64,000 bases of DNA from Polynucleobacter sp. AP-Kolm-20A-A1 (lineage in GTDB: Bacteria; Pseudomonadota; Gammaproteobacteria; Burkholderiales; Burkholderiaceae): assembly GCF_018688315.1 (NCBI RefSeq), contig NZ_CP061315.1, forward strand, positions 496,001-560,000, read 5' to 3'. A program made the translations under genes and the position numbers. Shown here one piece after another: positions 9,342 to 21,176 of the stretch (positions are counted from its first letter, which is position 1; each line of letters opens with the position of its first letter). The notes beneath the pieces are model-generated. The model was not told where the DNA came from. It worked only from the letters and a program-made list of their open reading frames with translations, and did no database searches.

Positions 9342-10115
9342 ATGACCAAACACTCCAGTTCAACCTTAGCCATTCCAGAGGCAAGTGCCATACCTCGCCA
9401 TGTGGCAATCATCATGGATGGCAATGGACGTTGGGCAAGCAAGCGCATGATGCCTCGTGTCGCGGGGCACTCAGAAGGCTTGGGAGCTGTTCGAAAAATT
9501 GTTCAAGAATGTCGCAAGCTTGGTGTTGAGTACTTAACGGTATTTGCTTTTAGTTCTGAGAACTGGCGTCGCCCACCTGAAGAGGTGGGTTTCTTGATGA
9601 AGTTATTTTTGAAGTCTTTAAAAGGCGAAGTTTCGCGCCTTGCTGAAAACGATATTGCTTTGCGCTTGATTGGCGATTTAAGTCGCTTTGACAGTGCGAT
9701 TCAAGAGATGGTCGAGTTTTCTGAGAAAAAGACCGCTGGCTGTAAAGGCTTGACCTTTACCATTGCCGCAAACTACGGTGGTCGCTGGGATATTTTGCAG
9801 GCGATGCGTCAATGCTTGACGGCAAATCCAAATTTAAAGCCAGAGCAAGTTACCGAAGAATTGCTGCAGCCTCATCTGTCAATGTCTTATGCTCCAGAGC
9901 CGGATTTATTTATTCGTACGGGTGGGGAGCAGCGCGTGAGCAATTTCTTGTTATGGCAGCTGGCCTATACAGAGTTGTATTTCACCGATGTTTTGTGGCC
10001 TGATTTCGATGAGGTCGAATTACACAAGGCGTTTGACTGGTTCAGTCAGCGCGAGCGCCGTTTTGGCCGTACCAGTGCTCAGCTTGCCTCGCAAGTGATG
10101 AGCGATGCAGTTTGA
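9342..10115 (+). CDS. uppS: Undecaprenyl diphosphate synthase (cis-prenyltransferase)
   Basis: 257 residues from the ATG at 9342; a TTG at 9324 is in frame but only 7 nt after the frr stop and lacks a good RBS. It condenses eight isopentenyl diphosphates onto farnesyl diphosphate to make the C55 carrier for peptidoglycan and [16 protein letters not shown] holds the catalytic Asp; [11 protein letters not shown] and the C-terminal [20 protein letters not shown] signature are intact. It continues the pyrH operon and precedes cdsA. Confidence 0.96.
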   Translation: MTKHSSSTLAIPEASAIPRHVAIIMDGNGRWASKRMMPRVAGHSEGLGAVRKIVQECRKLGVEYLTVFAFSSENWRRPPEEVGFLMKLFLKSLKGEVSRLAENDIALRLIGDLSRFDSAIQEMVEFSEKKTAGCKGLTFTIAANYGGRWDILQAMRQCLTANPNLKPEQVTEELLQPHLSMSYAPEPDLFIRTGGEQRVSNFLLWQLAYTELYFTDVLWPDFDEVELHKAFDWFSQRERRFGRTSAQLASQVMSDAV

Positions 10116-10143
10116 TGTAGTTCGTTATTAAGCCTATCCCCCC

Positions 10144-10971
10144 ATGCTAAAAACCCGAATCATTACCGCCTTAGTTCTTATGGCGGTGTTGTTGCCGATC
10201 TTATTTTTATTGCCCGCAATTTATGTCGGTGCATTTTTTCTCATTGCTTTGTTGGCAGCTGCTTGGGAATGGAGTCGTTTATTAAATCCTGGGGCAGAGC
10301 GCGCAGCATGGTTATACGCACTACTATGTCTGCTGACTATTCTATTTTTACTGGGCATGCAAAACGCCGATTGGCAGCTTGCCTTGTTGCTCTTGGCTGT
10401 GATCTTCTGGTTCTTTATTGCGCCCTTTATCTTGGCAAAAGGGATGAATCTGTCTTTGCAAAAGTTACGACCTTTTTATGTGGTGCTCGGATTAATTTTG
10501 CTTCCAGCCACATGGTTTGCTCTAGTATTTTTGCGCGAACTAGGACTTATCTTTTTATTAAGCAGCATGGCCTTAGTTTGGGTAGCAGATATTGGCGCCT
10601 ACTTTGTTGGCAAGGCTATTGGCAAGCACAAGCTCGCCGTACAAATTAGCCCAGGTAAGTCGATTGAGGGTGCAATTGGTGGTTTAGTGCTTTGTTATGT
10701 TTACGCATTCTTATGTGTTTATTTCTTGCCTTTTGAATCTACCTTGTTTGGTGCTTGGGCCATTCGTTTTGGTTGGGTAGCTATGTTCTTGATGGTTACT
10801 GTGCTAACGGCGTTCAGCATTTTTGGTGATTTATTTGAATCCCAACTCAAGCGTTTGGCAGGGGTAAAAGACAGTAGCAATTTATTGCCAGGCCACGGCG
10901 GCGTATTAGATCGTGTGGATGCTTTGATACCAGCAATGCCTATTGCAGCCTTATTAGCAGGATTGGTGTAA
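10144..10971 (+). CDS. cdsA: Phosphatidate cytidylyltransferase
   Basis: 275 residues with about eight membrane helices; makes CDP-diacylglycerol from phosphatidate and CTP in the inner membrane. The C-terminal CdsA signature is visible as [20 protein letters not shown] followed by GVLDRVDAL, including the metal-binding Asp residues. The stop overlaps the dxr start by 1 nt (TAATG), so it is coupled to dxr. Confidence 0.96.
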   Translation: MLKTRIITALVLMAVLLPILFLLPAIYVGAFFLIALLAAAWEWSRLLNPGAERAAWLYALLCLLTILFLLGMQNADWQLALLLLAVIFWFFIAPFILAKGMNLSLQKLRPFYVVLGLILLPATWFALVFLRELGLIFLLSSMALVWVADIGAYFVGKAIGKHKLAVQISPGKSIEGAIGGLVLCYVYAFLCVYFLPFESTLFGAWAIRFGWVAMFLMVTVLTAFSIFGDLFESQLKRLAGVKDSSNLLPGHGGVLDRVDALIPAMPIAALLAGLV

Positions 10972-12155
10972 TGGCTGTGAAGCAAGTTGCCATCCTCGGA
11001 TCTACTGGTTCCATTGGAATGAACACCTTGGATGTCATTCGCAATCATCCAGATCGCTTTAAGGTTGTTGCATTAACTGCTGGTAAGCAGATCGAGAAAT
11101 TAGCAGAGCAGTGCGCCGAATTTAAACCTGCTATCGCGGTTGTCTCGGACGTCAATGGTGCCGCTAGCCTGAGTAAGTTATTGCTCGATAAGCAAATCAA
11201 AACGCAAGTGCTATATGGGCCAGCGGCATTGGTTGCTGCTGTCACCGAATCGAACTGTGACACCGTCATGGCAGCCATAGTCGGCGCGGCCGGATTGGTG
11301 CCAGCACTGGCGGCTGCAAAAGCTGGCAAAAGAGTATTGCTTGCCAACAAAGAAGCCTTAGTGATGTCTGGTGATTTATTCATGCAGGCAATGAAGCAGG
11401 GTGGCGGCGAACTGTTGCCGATTGATAGTGAGCACAATGCAATCTTTCAGTGCTTGCCAAATCAATTTACTAAAAACCCTAATCCAAGTTTGGGTGTTGA
11501 AGAGCTTTGGTTAACGGCTTCTGGCGGACCATTCAGAAATACTCCACTTGAACAATTGGCAGACATTACTCCGGAGCAAGCATGCGCACATCCCAATTGG
11601 GTGATGGGTCGCAAGATCTCGGTTGATTCAGCGACCATGATGAATAAAGGTCTTGAGGTGATTGAGGCATTCTGGTTGTTTGGTTTGCCATTGGAAAAAA
11701 TTAAAGTCTTAATACATCCACAAAGCGTAGTGCACTCAATGGTGCGCTATCGCGACGGTTCTGTACTTGCGCAATTGGGTCAGCCCGATATGCGAACACC
11801 AATCGCTTATGGTCTTGCATGGCCAGAGCGCATTGAGGCTGGTGTAGCGCCATTGAGTTTGACTCAGTTAGCTGCTTTGAGTTTCTCTGAGCCTGACTTA
11901 GCGCGCTTTCCCTGTTTGTCTTTAGCATTTTCTGCAGCAAAAGCGGGTGGCATTGCGCCTACCGTTTTAAATGCCGCTAACGAAGTGGCTGTCGCTGCAT
12001 TTTTGGATGAAGGCTTACCTTATCTTCGCATCCCTGAGGTAGTGGAAAAGACTTTGAGCGCAATCTCAGCTGCAAATGCAGACTCCCTGGAGTTTATTTT
12101 GGAAGTTGATGCTCGTGCAAGAAAGCTTGCCAAGGAATTTATTTGCAAGCATTGA
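10971..12155 (+). CDS. dxr: 1-deoxy-D-xylulose 5-phosphate reductoisomerase
   Basis: 394 residues, making 2-C-methyl-erythritol 4-phosphate in the non-mevalonate isoprenoid pathway. [13 protein letters not shown] is the NADPH-binding turn, [10 protein letters not shown] carries the metal-binding Asp and Glu, and TASGGPFR is the flexible active-site loop. It overlaps rseP by 13 nt. Together with uppS nearby it ties precursor and carrier lipid synthesis into one run. Confidence 0.97.
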   Translation: MAVKQVAILGSTGSIGMNTLDVIRNHPDRFKVVALTAGKQIEKLAEQCAEFKPAIAVVSDVNGAASLSKLLLDKQIKTQVLYGPAALVAAVTESNCDTVMAAIVGAAGLVPALAAAKAGKRVLLANKEALVMSGDLFMQAMKQGGGELLPIDSEHNAIFQCLPNQFTKNPNPSLGVEELWLTASGGPFRNTPLEQLADITPEQACAHPNWVMGRKISVDSATMMNKGLEVIEAFWLFGLPLEKIKVLIHPQSVVHSMVRYRDGSVLAQLGQPDMRTPIAYGLAWPERIEAGVAPLSLTQLAALSFSEPDLARFPCLSLAFSAAKAGGIAPTVLNAANEVAVAAFLDEGLPYLRIPEVVEKTLSAISAANADSLEFILEVDARARKLAKEFICKH

Positions 12156-13276
12156 TTACACTTGCCGCTTTTATTGTCACGCTTGGATTGCTAGTGAGCT
12201 TTCATGAGTTCGGACATTTTTTGGCGGCACGTTGCTGCGGAGTGCGTGTTTTAAGATTTGCAGTTGGATTTGGGAAGCCGATCTTTACTTATCACGCTAG
12301 CAATAAAACAGAGTGGGTGCTGGCCTCCATTCCACTAGGCGGCTATGTCAAACTTTTAGATGGGCGTGATGCTCAGCAAAAAATTACTCCAGAAGAAGAA
12401 TCACAATCCTTTGATAAAAAACCACTGTGGCAGCGCTCCCTGATTGTTGCCGCAGGCCCGTTCGCCAATTTTTTTCTGGCGGTCATTCTGTTTGCAATGA
12501 TTTATATATCCGGTGCCCCCCAGTTACCTGCTGTTTTGCAGGCTCCCCCAGAAAGCTCGGTTGCCGCTAAGTTGGGATTGGCTGAGGGGGATAGGGTGAT
12601 TGGGTGGCAAAAACTGAGTGCTGATACTGAATCTGCGCACTTTTCTGGTGAATTTGAGCCTGTTCCCAGTTGGAATGCCTTGCGTTGGTTGCTAATGGAC
12701 GCGGTCACAGGTGGGGATGGATTTTCATTGGAAATTCAGACTCCAACTGGCGGTCGACATACAAAAGTCTTTTTGACGGCTGAATTGCCTAGATTGACCC
12801 CGGAAAAAGACCCTCTAATGGGGCTTGGAGTTTTACCCAAGGCAACCCCATTATCAGACTGGCAGATGCTGCAGCTGGGCCCAATTGAGGCCCTATCCTA
12901 TGCCTCACAAAGGGTATGGCTTATTTCTAAAGTTTCCACAAGGTTAATGCTGGGAATATTGACTGGGGAAACCTCGGTAAAGCAGTTAGGCGGCCCCCTC
13001 AGTATTGCGGAGATGGCCGGCAAGACTGCTCAAGTGGGCTGGCAGCCATTTTTAGCCTTTTTGGCACTTATGAGTATTAGCATTGGACTACTCAATTTAG
13101 CCCCTTTCCCGATGTTAGATGGGGGTCAGCTCCTGTATGATGCATGGGAGTTAGTCGCTGGTAAGCGGATTCCGATTTCCATGCAAGAGCAGCTCCAGAA
13201 AGTGGGCTTCTTATTGCTGATTTCCCTGTCGCTGCTGGCCTTGTTTAACGATTTACAACGCTATTTTTCGCCTTGA
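12143..13276 (+). CDS. rseP: Site-2 intramembrane zinc protease RseP
   Basis: 377 residues. The HEFGH zinc motif lies at residues 21-25 in the first membrane helix and the second active-site motif PMLDGG near the C-terminus. A periplasmic PDZ region lies between. In E. coli RseP cuts the anti-sigma factor RseA and clears signal peptides. The start is a TTG at 12143 inside the end of dxr; no ATG would preserve HEFGH in the first helix. No rseA/rpoE genes are in the window. Confidence 0.94.
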   Translation: MQALITLAAFIVTLGLLVSFHEFGHFLAARCCGVRVLRFAVGFGKPIFTYHASNKTEWVLASIPLGGYVKLLDGRDAQQKITPEEESQSFDKKPLWQRSLIVAAGPFANFFLAVILFAMIYISGAPQLPAVLQAPPESSVAAKLGLAEGDRVIGWQKLSADTESAHFSGEFEPVPSWNALRWLLMDAVTGGDGFSLEIQTPTGGRHTKVFLTAELPRLTPEKDPLMGLGVLPKATPLSDWQMLQLGPIEALSYASQRVWLISKVSTRLMLGILTGETSVKQLGGPLSIAEMAGKTAQVGWQPFLAFLALMSISIGLLNLAPFPMLDGGQLLYDAWELVAGKRIPISMQEQLQKVGFLLLISLSLLALFNDLQRYFSP

Positions 13277-15612
13277 ATTTTCTGACCTCTCCTTTGCGTA
13301 TTTCTGCCCGTTTCATCATTCAACTGGTATTGCTGGTTGCTGTTGGCTTTAGCTCGAACGTTTATTCGGCAGATTCTTTTGTTGTGAAAGATATTCGCGT
13401 AGAGGGGCTGCAGCGAGTTGAGCCGGGCACTGTATTTAGTTATCTATCTGTTCAAGTTGGTGAGACTTTTACCGAAGAGAAGGGTGCTGAGGCAATTAAG
13501 TCTTTATATAGCACTGGATTCTTTAGAGACGTTCAGATTCAGGCGCAAGGTAGCGTATTGATTGTGATTGTTGAAGAGCGGCCTACGATATCTAGAATTG
13601 AATTTACAGGGATGAAAGAATTTGACCCTGAGATTGTTCGCAAATCTTTGAAAACAGTTGGCGTTGCTGAAGCGCGTTTCTATGACAAGGCCTTGATTGA
13701 TAAGGCTGAGCAAGAATTGAAGCGCCAGTATGTAGGCAAGGGTATGTTTGCTGCTGAAGTGGTGGCAACGGTTACTCCAGTTGAGCGTAACCAGGTGGCG
13801 ATTTATTTCAATATCGACGAAGGTCCTGTTGCCAAGATTCAGGAAATTAATTTTATTGGCAATGAAGTCTTTAGTGAAAGCACTCTTAAGGGTGAAATGC
13901 AGCTCAAAACGGGCGGCTGGTTATCTTGGTATAGCAAAGACAATTTATATTCAAAACAAAAATTAACAGCCGACTTAGAGACAATTCGCTCTTACTATCT
14001 GAATCGTGGCTATCTTGAGTTTGTGATTGAATCTACTCAAGTTTCTATTACGCCAGACAAGAAGGGCATCTACCTTACTGTCAGTATTCGCGAAGGACAA
14101 AAATTCACAGTTAAAGAAGTGCGTTTAGCTGGCGAAACTTTGGGCAAAGAAGCCGAGTTAATGCAGTTGATCACCCTTAAGCCTGGCGATACTTTTTCAT
14201 CAGCCCGCCTAACGGAGAGCACAAAGGCTATTGCCGAGATATTGGGTTCTTATGGCTATGCGTTTGCAACTATCAATCCTCAGCCTGACATTCGTAGAGA
14301 TGTGGCTGAAGTAGATTTAACTTTAGTTGTGGATCCTGGCCGTCGTATCTATGTACGACAAGTGGCGATCAACGGAAATGCGAAAACCCGAGATATGGTG
14401 ATTCGTCGTGAGATGCGTCAGTTTGAGAGCTCTTGGTTTGACAGTGAAAAGATCGATTTATCCAAAAAACGTTTAGGTCGCTTGGGTTACTTCACTGAAA
14501 CAGACATCACTACAGAAGATGTTCCTGGATCACCCGATCAGGTTGATGTGAACGTAAAAGTTACTGAAAAGCCGACTGGCGCAGTCACTATTGGTGCAGG
14601 CTTTTCTTCTACTGAAAAATTGATCTTGTCGGCAGGTGTCAATCAAGATAATGCATTCGGTACGGGCACTGCAGTTGGCCTCAATGCCTCCCTGGGTAAG
14701 ATCACCCAAAATCTGACGCTCTCTAATTACGATCCATACTTCACAGAAGATGGCATTAGTCGATATACCGATTTGTACTACCGATCATCTAAGCCGCTTT
14801 ACTACGTTGGCGATCCTGACTACCAAATTAAATCTGTTGGTTCAAATATCAAGTTTGGTGTTCCTTATACCGAAGTAGACCGTGTTTTCTTTGGTACTGG
14901 TATTGAGGTGTTTAGTATTTATGCAACTACCAACACACCGATCCCTTATCAAAACTATGTAACCAGTTTTGGTGGCACGGTACCTGGTCGCCTGCAAACC
15001 TATAACGTACCTTTAACTGTTGGTTGGGCTCGCGATGGTCGCGACAGTACATTGATACCTTCCGAAGGTTCTTTGCAGCAACTATCTGGCGAGGTTGGAA
15101 CTCCTGTGGGTGATCTGACTTTTTATCGTTTGTATGGCCAGTACCAGAAATATCACTCCTTCTCCAAAGGAAATATTTTGTCCTTTAATGGTGAGGTGGG
15201 TTATGGTGAGGCATATGGTTCCAAGCCGTTCCCTATTACTAAGAATTACTATGTGGGCGGTATCGGTTCTGTACGCGGCTATGCGCCTGGATCCCTTGGA
15301 CCTCAGTACTACAACACTGTTATTGGCGCGTATCAACCAACTGGCGGCCAGTCCAAGATCGTGAGTAACGTTGAGTACACCTTCCCCGTTCCAGGTTCTG
15401 GCGTTGATAAAACCTTACGCCTGTTTACCTTCGTCGACGGTGGTAATGCATTCGGAGAAAATATCAATCTGGTCTTAAAATATTCCTATGGATTGGGTTT
15501 ATCATGGATATCACCCCTGGGGCCTTTGAAGTTTAGTTACGGTATACCGTATAAAGCTCAGCCAACGGATAATATTCAGCGTTTGCAGTTCCAAGTGGGT
15601 ACAGCGTTCTAA
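13273..15612 (+). CDS. bamA: Outer-membrane protein assembly factor BamA
   Basis: 779 residues: a signal peptide ending near VYSA, five POTRA domains (about 30-440) and a 16-strand Omp85 barrel. VRGY (in the loop 6 VRGYAPGSLGPQ segment) is the conserved lid-lock motif, and the last residue is Phe, as usual for barrel proteins. It folds and inserts beta-barrel proteins. The TTG start at 13273 overlaps the rseP stop by 4 nt; a good alternative ATG is absent. Confidence 0.96.
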   Translation: MNFLTSPLRISARFIIQLVLLVAVGFSSNVYSADSFVVKDIRVEGLQRVEPGTVFSYLSVQVGETFTEEKGAEAIKSLYSTGFFRDVQIQAQGSVLIVIVEERPTISRIEFTGMKEFDPEIVRKSLKTVGVAEARFYDKALIDKAEQELKRQYVGKGMFAAEVVATVTPVERNQVAIYFNIDEGPVAKIQEINFIGNEVFSESTLKGEMQLKTGGWLSWYSKDNLYSKQKLTADLETIRSYYLNRGYLEFVIESTQVSITPDKKGIYLTVSIREGQKFTVKEVRLAGETLGKEAELMQLITLKPGDTFSSARLTESTKAIAEILGSYGYAFATINPQPDIRRDVAEVDLTLVVDPGRRIYVRQVAINGNAKTRDMVIRREMRQFESSWFDSEKIDLSKKRLGRLGYFTETDITTEDVPGSPDQVDVNVKVTEKPTGAVTIGAGFSSTEKLILSAGVNQDNAFGTGTAVGLNASLGKITQNLTLSNYDPYFTEDGISRYTDLYYRSSKPLYYVGDPDYQIKSVGSNIKFGVPYTEVDRVFFGTGIEVFSIYATTNTPIPYQNYVTSFGGTVPGRLQTYNVPLTVGWARDGRDSTLIPSEGSLQQLSGEVGTPVGDLTFYRLYGQYQKYHSFSKGNILSFNGEVGYGEAYGSKPFPITKNYYVGGIGSVRGYAPGSLGPQYYNTVIGAYQPTGGQSKIVSNVEYTFPVPGSGVDKTLRLFTFVDGGNAFGENINLVLKYSYGLGLSWISPLGPLKFSYGIPYKAQPTDNIQRLQFQVGTAF

Positions 15613-15630
15613 TTGTTTAAGGAAAGTTTT

Positions 15631-16158
15631 ATGAAGCTTTGTCAATCTTCAAAATGGATTCAAATTGGCGTTATTGCCGCTGTTTCGGCAATTGCTATGC
15701 CTCAGACATTTGCGCAAGATGCAGGGACTCGAGTTGCTGTTGTGAACTCAGAAAAAGTATTTAACGAATCTAATTTGGCTAAAGCGATGCAGACTCGCTT
15801 GCAAAATGAATTTACTAAGCGCCAGAATGATTTGCGCGACAGCGCTCAAAAAATTAAATCTGCCGCAGAAAAGCTTGATCGTGATGCTGCTGTAATGAAC
15901 GAAGCAGATCGCATTCGTCGTCAACGTGAATTAGCTGATCAAGATCGCGAATTGCAACGCAAGCAACGTGAATTTACTGAAGATCTCAATCAACGTACAT
16001 TCGAAGAGCGTGCAAAAATTGCTGAGAAAGCTAATTCAGTTCTCAAGCAAATCGCCGAACAGCGCAAAATTGATGTGATTGTTCAAGAGGCTGCTTACGT
16101 AAGTCCAAAGTCTGATATCACTGATGATGTTATCAAGGCTTTAAATAGCCAGAAATAA
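15631..16158 (+). CDS. skp: Periplasmic chaperone Skp (OmpH family)
   Basis: 175 residues from the ATG at 15631, which has AAGGAAA just upstream; the TTG at 15613 next to the bamA stop is less likely. A signal peptide ends near AMPQTFA-QD. The mature protein is a long charged coiled coil rich in Lys, Arg, Glu and Gln (about 60-150), the tentacle structure of Skp, which holds unfolded outer-membrane proteins for BamA. It lies directly after bamA and before lpxD. Confidence 0.93.
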   Translation: MKLCQSSKWIQIGVIAAVSAIAMPQTFAQDAGTRVAVVNSEKVFNESNLAKAMQTRLQNEFTKRQNDLRDSAQKIKSAAEKLDRDAAVMNEADRIRRQRELADQDRELQRKQREFTEDLNQRTFEERAKIAEKANSVLKQIAEQRKIDVIVQEAAYVSPKSDITDDVIKALNSQK

Positions 16159-16163
16159 GTTTT

Positions 16164-17231
16164 ATGCCTACCGCCATCGAGCTGGCCGAACAGTTTCAAG
16201 CAAGCTTGGTGGGGGAGGCATCCCTCAGTTTTGTTGGTTTAGCTCCGCTAGAGCGAGCTCAATCCAATCAAATCTCTTTCCTTTCAAATCCTTTGTATCG
16301 ACAGCAGGCTAGCGATAGTTCTGCCGGTGCTTTGATCGTTAGTAAATCAGATTTGGAGTTTTTGCAGGCAAACCCAAGCGCTCATTCGGCTAAGCGTGTT
16401 TACTTTGTTGCAAAAAATCCGTATGCATCTTTTGCCAGAATGGCGCAACACTTTGCTAAGGCTAGTGCGCCACTTTATGCTCCCGGTATTCACCCGAGTG
16501 CTGCAATCGACGCGAGCGCAATCGTTCCTGCTTCATGCCATATTGGCCCCTTCGTGCAGATTGGTCCGGGGGTGAAATTGGGAGAGCGAGTTTCGGTGCT
16601 TGGAAATACAACTATTGCTAGAGATGCAGTTGTCTCAAGCGATACATTGATCTATCCATCCGCCTCTATTTATCATGGCACCCAAATTGGTGAGCGCTGC
16701 ATTGTTCATAGTGGTGCGGTCATTGGTGCTGATGGCTTTGGCTTTGCTCCAGATTTTTCCGCAACCGGTGGTGAGTGGGTCAAGATTCCGCAAACAGGTC
16801 GAGTGGTGATTGGCGATGATGTAGAAATTGGTGCTTCTACAACGATTGATCGTGGAGCGATGAGTGATACGGTAATTGGGGCTGGCACAAAGATTGACAA
16901 TCAAGTGCAGATTGCGCATAACGTCATTATTGGTAATTGCTGTGTGATCGCGGGATGTGCTGCTATTTCTGGAAGTACCAAGATTGGTAACTTCTGCATT
17001 ATTGGTGGCGCAGCAAATTTTGCAGGCCACCTCACCATTGCCGATAGAACAACGGTTTCAGGCAATACATCGATCATTCGTTCCATCACTGAGCCAGGAC
17101 AGCACTTTACGGGTGTATATCCATCCATGCTCCATAGTGCTTGGGAGAAAAATGCGGCCATTTTGCGGGGCCTAGATAAAATACGTCAACGTCTACGTTT
17201 GCTGGATAAAAACAAAAATACAGAGGCATAA
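16164..17231 (+). CDS. lpxD: UDP-3-O-acylglucosamine N-acyltransferase
   Basis: 355 residues, the third step of lipid A synthesis. An N-terminal uridine-binding domain (1-110) is followed by a left-handed beta-helix of hexapeptide repeats, for example [17 protein letters not shown]. The catalytic His lies in [12 protein letters not shown]. It starts 5 nt after skp and belongs to the Skp-LpxD-FabZ-LpxA-LpxB cassette. Confidence 0.96.
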   Translation: MPTAIELAEQFQASLVGEASLSFVGLAPLERAQSNQISFLSNPLYRQQASDSSAGALIVSKSDLEFLQANPSAHSAKRVYFVAKNPYASFARMAQHFAKASAPLYAPGIHPSAAIDASAIVPASCHIGPFVQIGPGVKLGERVSVLGNTTIARDAVVSSDTLIYPSASIYHGTQIGERCIVHSGAVIGADGFGFAPDFSATGGEWVKIPQTGRVVIGDDVEIGASTTIDRGAMSDTVIGAGTKIDNQVQIAHNVIIGNCCVIAGCAAISGSTKIGNFCIIGGAANFAGHLTIADRTTVSGNTSIIRSITEPGQHFTGVYPSMLHSAWEKNAAILRGLDKIRQRLRLLDKNKNTEA

Positions 17232-17278
17232 AGCTCTGTAGTATCTAAAATTACTATTAACTTTTGAGCGGGTCATAT

Positions 17279-17728
17279 ATGAGCACACCAATTGCAATCG
17301 ATATCAACAAGATTCTAAAGTTGCTGCCACATCGCTACCCATTTTTATTGGTGGATCGCGTATTGGAGATCAGCCCACGCGAGAGTATTACCGCATTAAA
17401 GAATGTGACGATGAATGAGCCATTCTTTCAAGGGCACTTTCCAGATTTTCCGGTGATGCCTGGGGTGCTGATTATTGAAGCCTTGGCTCAAACAGCTGCT
17501 TTGTTGACTTTCTCAGAAGAGCGTGCGGAAGATGCAATCTATTACTTTGCGGGAATTGACGGTGCTCGTTTTAAAAAGCCAGTTTTGCCTGGCGATCAGT
17601 TAATCATGACTGCCAAGTTAGAGCGTGGTCGTGCCGGCATTTATAAATTTGCAGTACAGGCTACTGTCGATGGAGAAATTGCTGCTGAAGCGAATATTAC
17701 TTGTGCGGTACGTACGAAAGGCGCGTAA
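17279..17728 (+). CDS. fabZ: 3-hydroxyacyl-ACP dehydratase FabZ
   Basis: 149 residues from ATG 17279 (a TTG at 17264 is in frame but weaker). Hot-dog fold enzyme dehydrating 3-hydroxyacyl-ACP in fatty acid elongation. [13 protein letters not shown] opens the protein; the catalytic His and Glu lie in [20 protein letters not shown]. It competes with LpxA for hydroxyacyl-ACP, which fits their adjacency. The stop overlaps the lpxA start (TAATG). Confidence 0.96.
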   Translation: MSTPIAIDINKILKLLPHRYPFLLVDRVLEISPRESITALKNVTMNEPFFQGHFPDFPVMPGVLIIEALAQTAALLTFSEERAEDAIYYFAGIDGARFKKPVLPGDQLIMTAKLERGRAGIYKFAVQATVDGEIAAEANITCAVRTKGA

Positions 17729-18525
17729 TGACAAGGATTCATGCATCTGCTGTCGTAGATAGCAAGGCCGAACTAGCTAGTGATGTTGAGATTGGCCCGT
17801 ATTCTGTTATTGGTCCTAACGTCAAAATTGGCGCCGGTACAAAAGTAGGGTCTCATACCGTGATTGAGGGCTGCACCACAATCGGTAAAGAGAATAATTT
17901 TGCGCACTTTGCAGCGATTGGCGGAGCTCCGCAGGATATGAAGTACCGCGGTGAGCCAACCCAATTAATCATTGGTGATCGCAACACGATTCGTGAGTTC
18001 ACTACGATTCACACGGGCACTTCTCAAGATTTGGGTATTACCCGGATTGGTAATGACAATTGGATCATGGCCTATGTCCATATCGCTCATGATTGCCAGG
18101 TTGGTAACCATACGATTTTTTCGAGCAATGCACAGATCGCTGGCCATGTTCAGGTTGATGATTGGGCCATTATGGGTGGCATGTCGGGCGTACATCAATT
18201 TGTTCGTATTGGTCAGCACGCCATGTTGGGCGGTGCCTCTGCTTTAGTACAAGATATCCCGCCATTTGTTATTGCGGCTGGGGATAAAGCTTCTCCTCAT
18301 GGCATCAACGTTGAGGGTTTAAAGCGTCGCGGTTTCTCAAGCGAAACGATTTCTGCATTGCGTCAGGCCTATAAAGTTTTGTATAAGGATGGCCTGAGCT
18401 TTGAGGAAGCAAAAGTCGAGATTCAAAAGATGGTTTCCGCTCATTCGGCAGATGCTGCTACTGCTGAAAAGTTAGCGCAATTCCATGACTTTATTGCCGC
18501 CTCAACCCGCGGCATCATTCGGTAA
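17728..18525 (+). CDS. lpxA: UDP-N-acetylglucosamine O-acyltransferase
   Basis: 265 residues from ATG 17728. First step of lipid A synthesis. Hexapeptide-repeat beta-helix from the N-terminus ([18 protein letters not shown]) and a helical C-terminus. [15 protein letters not shown] holds the catalytic His. A longer TTG start at 17701 lies inside fabZ and is unlikely. Confidence 0.97.
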   Translation: MTRIHASAVVDSKAELASDVEIGPYSVIGPNVKIGAGTKVGSHTVIEGCTTIGKENNFAHFAAIGGAPQDMKYRGEPTQLIIGDRNTIREFTTIHTGTSQDLGITRIGNDNWIMAYVHIAHDCQVGNHTIFSSNAQIAGHVQVDDWAIMGGMSGVHQFVRIGQHAMLGGASALVQDIPPFVIAAGDKASPHGINVEGLKRRGFSSETISALRQAYKVLYKDGLSFEEAKVEIQKMVSAHSADAATAEKLAQFHDFIAASTRGIIR

Positions 18526-19741
18526 CGGAACTACTTTGCCAAAGTTAGCTTGTGTAGCAGGTGAACCTTCTGGTGATCTACTCGCTGCGCCAGTGCTCAG
18601 TGCATTAAATCAAATACCGGATATGGCCGGTCTTGAGGTTTATGGTATCGGTGGCCCCCGCATGCAGGCTGAGGGAATGCGCTCTGACTGGCCAATGGAA
18701 ACCTTGAGTGTTCGTGGTTATGTTGAGGCTATTAAACAGCTTCCAGCTATTTTGAAGTTACGCAAAGAGTTGGTTCAAAACCTACTCAATGAAGGCCGTC
18801 CAGATGTCTACTTAGGTATTGATGCGCCTGATTTTAATTTAGGCGTTGAGTTGGAGTTGCGTAAGGCAGGCGTTCCAACCCTGCATTTTGTATCGCCTTC
18901 AATCTGGGCTTGGCGAGCAGGACGAATTAAGAAGATCTCACAAGCAGTGGAACGCATGCTTTGCATCTTCCCTTTTGAGACTGAGATTTATGACCGTGCT
19001 GGTGTTGCCTCAACTTATGTGGGTCACCCGTTAGCGAGTGAAATACCTTCTGAGCCTGATATGCAGGGGGCCAGACAAAAGATTGCTAAAGCGCTGCGCA
19101 AAGAAAGTGATTCCCTTGATGGAGTTGTTATTGCTGTTCTTCCTGGCAGTCGTGGGTCGGAGATTGAGCTGATTGCACCAGTTTTTTTTGAAACGATGTT
19201 GCTATTGACAGAAAGATATCAGGGGCAAAAGCTTCATTTCTTAGTTCCAGTAGCTACGCCACGTTTGCGCGAGCCTCTTGAACAACTTTTGCTAAAGACA
19301 AAGAATTTGAATGCAGATATTCAGATTCATTTGCTCGATGGTATGGCTGATGAAGTACTCGAGGCATCCGATGTGGTGCTCATTGCCAGTGGTACCGCAA
19401 CATTGCAGGCGGCGTTATGGAAAAAGCCCATGGTAATTTCTTATAAGGTGCCTTGGTTGACTGCCCAAATCATGAAACGGCAAGGCTATCTACCCTACGT
19501 GGGTTTGCCAAATATTTTATGCGGTGAGTTTGTTGTGCCAGAACTTCTACAAGATGATGCTACACCAGAAAAATTAGCTAATGCTGTACAAGCTTGGTTG
19601 GAAAATCCGACAAAGGTTGCTCAGCTAAAAGAGCGTTTTACCCAGATGCATGAAACGCTTCGTCGCCCTACCGGTTTATTGGTTGCGCAAGCAGTCGCTC
19701 AGACAATTGACAACGCTCGAAATAAGCGAGTCAGCTCATGA
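18485..19741 (+). CDS. lpxB: Lipid-A-disaccharide synthase
   Basis: 418 residues from the ATG at 18485, which overlaps lpxA by 41 nt. LpxB proteins normally begin just before the VAGEPSGD motif, so the TTG at 18536 (11 nt after the lpxA stop) is a real alternative, giving 401 residues. It joins UDP-diacylglucosamine and lipid X at the inner membrane. [17 protein letters not shown] and [18 protein letters not shown] are typical of the GT-B fold of family 19. The stop overlaps the rnhB start as ATGA. Confidence 0.95.
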   Translation: MTLLPPQPAASFGNGTTLPKLACVAGEPSGDLLAAPVLSALNQIPDMAGLEVYGIGGPRMQAEGMRSDWPMETLSVRGYVEAIKQLPAILKLRKELVQNLLNEGRPDVYLGIDAPDFNLGVELELRKAGVPTLHFVSPSIWAWRAGRIKKISQAVERMLCIFPFETEIYDRAGVASTYVGHPLASEIPSEPDMQGARQKIAKALRKESDSLDGVVIAVLPGSRGSEIELIAPVFFETMLLLTERYQGQKLHFLVPVATPRLREPLEQLLLKTKNLNADIQIHLLDGMADEVLEASDVVLIASGTATLQAALWKKPMVISYKVPWLTAQIMKRQGYLPYVGLPNILCGEFVVPELLQDDATPEKLANAVQAWLENPTKVAQLKERFTQMHETLRRPTGLLVAQAVAQTIDNARNKRVSS

Positions 19742-20331
19742 GCTTCATTTGGGTCTGCGGTGTTGATGAGGCAGGGCGGGGACCATTGGTTGGTGCGGTT
19801 GTTGCTGGCGCTGTAGTGCTAGATCCCAGCAATCCCATTGAGGGCCTCAAAGATTCAAAGAAATTGACTGCCGCACGCCGCGAATATCTCTATGAGCAAA
19901 TCATACAAAAGGCAAAGGCTTGGGGCGTTGGTGAAGCCAGCCCGGCGGAGATTGATCAGATCAATATCTTGCAGGCCACTATGTTGGCAATGCGTCGCGC
20001 CATTGAGGACTTATCAATTCGTTTGGGCGCTTGGCCCGAGAAAGCCTTGATAGATGGCAATCGCTGTCCCGAGTTGCCGATCCCTGCAGAGGCAATTGTG
20101 AAAGGTGATTCTAAAGAACCTGCAATTTCTGCGGCATCGATAGTTGCCAAGGTAACGCGTGATCATCAAATGATGGCACTACACGAGCGTCATCCAGAAT
20201 ATGGGTTTGCGCAACATATGGGCTATCCAACTGAGGCACATTTTGCAGCGCTCAAGCAGTACGGCGCATGCGATCAACATAGACGAAGTTTTTCTCCGGT
20301 GCGTAAAGTGCTTGAATCGACTACAGGTTAA
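19738..20331 (+). CDS. rnhB: Ribonuclease HII
   Basis: 197 residues, cutting RNA in RNA-DNA hybrids and at single ribonucleotides. [20 protein letters not shown] carries the DEDD acidic residues of the family; [13 protein letters not shown] and [12 protein letters not shown] are further signatures. It is coupled to lpxB by ATGA and is followed after 2 nt by the SpoU methyltransferase. Confidence 0.96.
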   Translation: MSFIWVCGVDEAGRGPLVGAVVAGAVVLDPSNPIEGLKDSKKLTAARREYLYEQIIQKAKAWGVGEASPAEIDQINILQATMLAMRRAIEDLSIRLGAWPEKALIDGNRCPELPIPAEAIVKGDSKEPAISAASIVAKVTRDHQMMALHERHPEYGFAQHMGYPTEAHFAALKQYGACDQHRRSFSPVRKVLESTTG

Positions 20332-20333
20332 GA

Positions 20334-21158
20334 ATGGGCTTTGACATCATCTCCTCAAAAGAGAATCCTTTATTTAAAGAGGTTCGTCTTTTACAAGCTA
20401 CAGGCTCTAAAGGGCAGAAGGCTAGACTTGCAAGTGGCCAGGCGTTGCTGGAAGGCATCCACCTGGTACAAACCTGGGTGGGCGACCCCAGCTTAAAGAC
20501 ATTACTCACTTCAGAAGTTGGTCTTCATAATGCAGAAATTTCTGAAGCGGTCTACTCCCATATTGAAATCTGTCCTGACACCAAGGTATATCAGTTGGAT
20601 AGTGCGCTCTGGGATCTGTTGAGTGACTTAGTGAATGCGCCGCACATCGCTGGTTTGCTCGAATTGCCCAAGTCCACCCTCACTCCACCACAATCTATTG
20701 CCACTTTAGACGGGGATGTCGTAATTTTGGATCGCGTGCAAGATGCAGGTAACGTGGGATCCATATTGCGTACTGCGGCAGCAGCAGGCTTTACAAAAGT
20801 GATCGCCTTATCAGGATGTGCGCATCTTTGGTCTACCAAAGTATTGCGGGCTGGCATGGGCGCTCATCGTTTGCTCGACTTATACGAAGGCTGGACAAAT
20901 CAACAGGTATTGAGTGCCGTCACTGCGCCTTTAATGGCGGCCACAGCGGACGCCGAGCAAGACCTCTTCTCGCTAAAGAAGGAGTTGTTGCATCCGGTTG
21001 CTTGGGTGATGGGTAGTGAAGGGCAGGGAGTATCCGACGATTTATTGGTTCAAGCCAAAGGTGTGTCCATTCCAATTGATCCACGCGTGGAATCACTCAA
21101 TGTATCTACAGCAGCAGCAGTTTGCCTATTTGAAACCCTAAGAGTCAGACGTAGTTAG
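20334..21158 (+). CDS. RNA 2'-O-methyltransferase, TrmH/SpoU family
   Basis: 274 residues. An N-terminal substrate-binding region (1-110) precedes a SPOUT domain with the deep-knot motifs: VVILDRVQDAGNVGSILRTA (motif 1), AWVMGSEGQGVSDD (motif 2) and SLNVSTAAAVCLFE (motif 3). It methylates a ribose in rRNA or tRNA; which site cannot be fixed from sequence. It is the last gene of the long plus-strand run and faces ppsR, 18 nt away. Confidence 0.9.
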   Translation: MGFDIISSKENPLFKEVRLLQATGSKGQKARLASGQALLEGIHLVQTWVGDPSLKTLLTSEVGLHNAEISEAVYSHIEICPDTKVYQLDSALWDLLSDLVNAPHIAGLLELPKSTLTPPQSIATLDGDVVILDRVQDAGNVGSILRTAAAAGFTKVIALSGCAHLWSTKVLRAGMGAHRLLDLYEGWTNQQVLSAVTAPLMAATADAEQDLFSLKKELLHPVAWVMGSEGQGVSDDLLVQAKGVSIPIDPRVESLNVSTAAAVCLFETLRVRRS

Positions 21159-21176
21159 GCAATCACTGCAAGCCTT

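Noticed and set aside
16635..17030. Minus-strand frame opposite lpxD
   Set aside because: The composition (Asn, Thr, Ile-rich repeats) is the reverse complement of hexapeptide repeats, not a gene.
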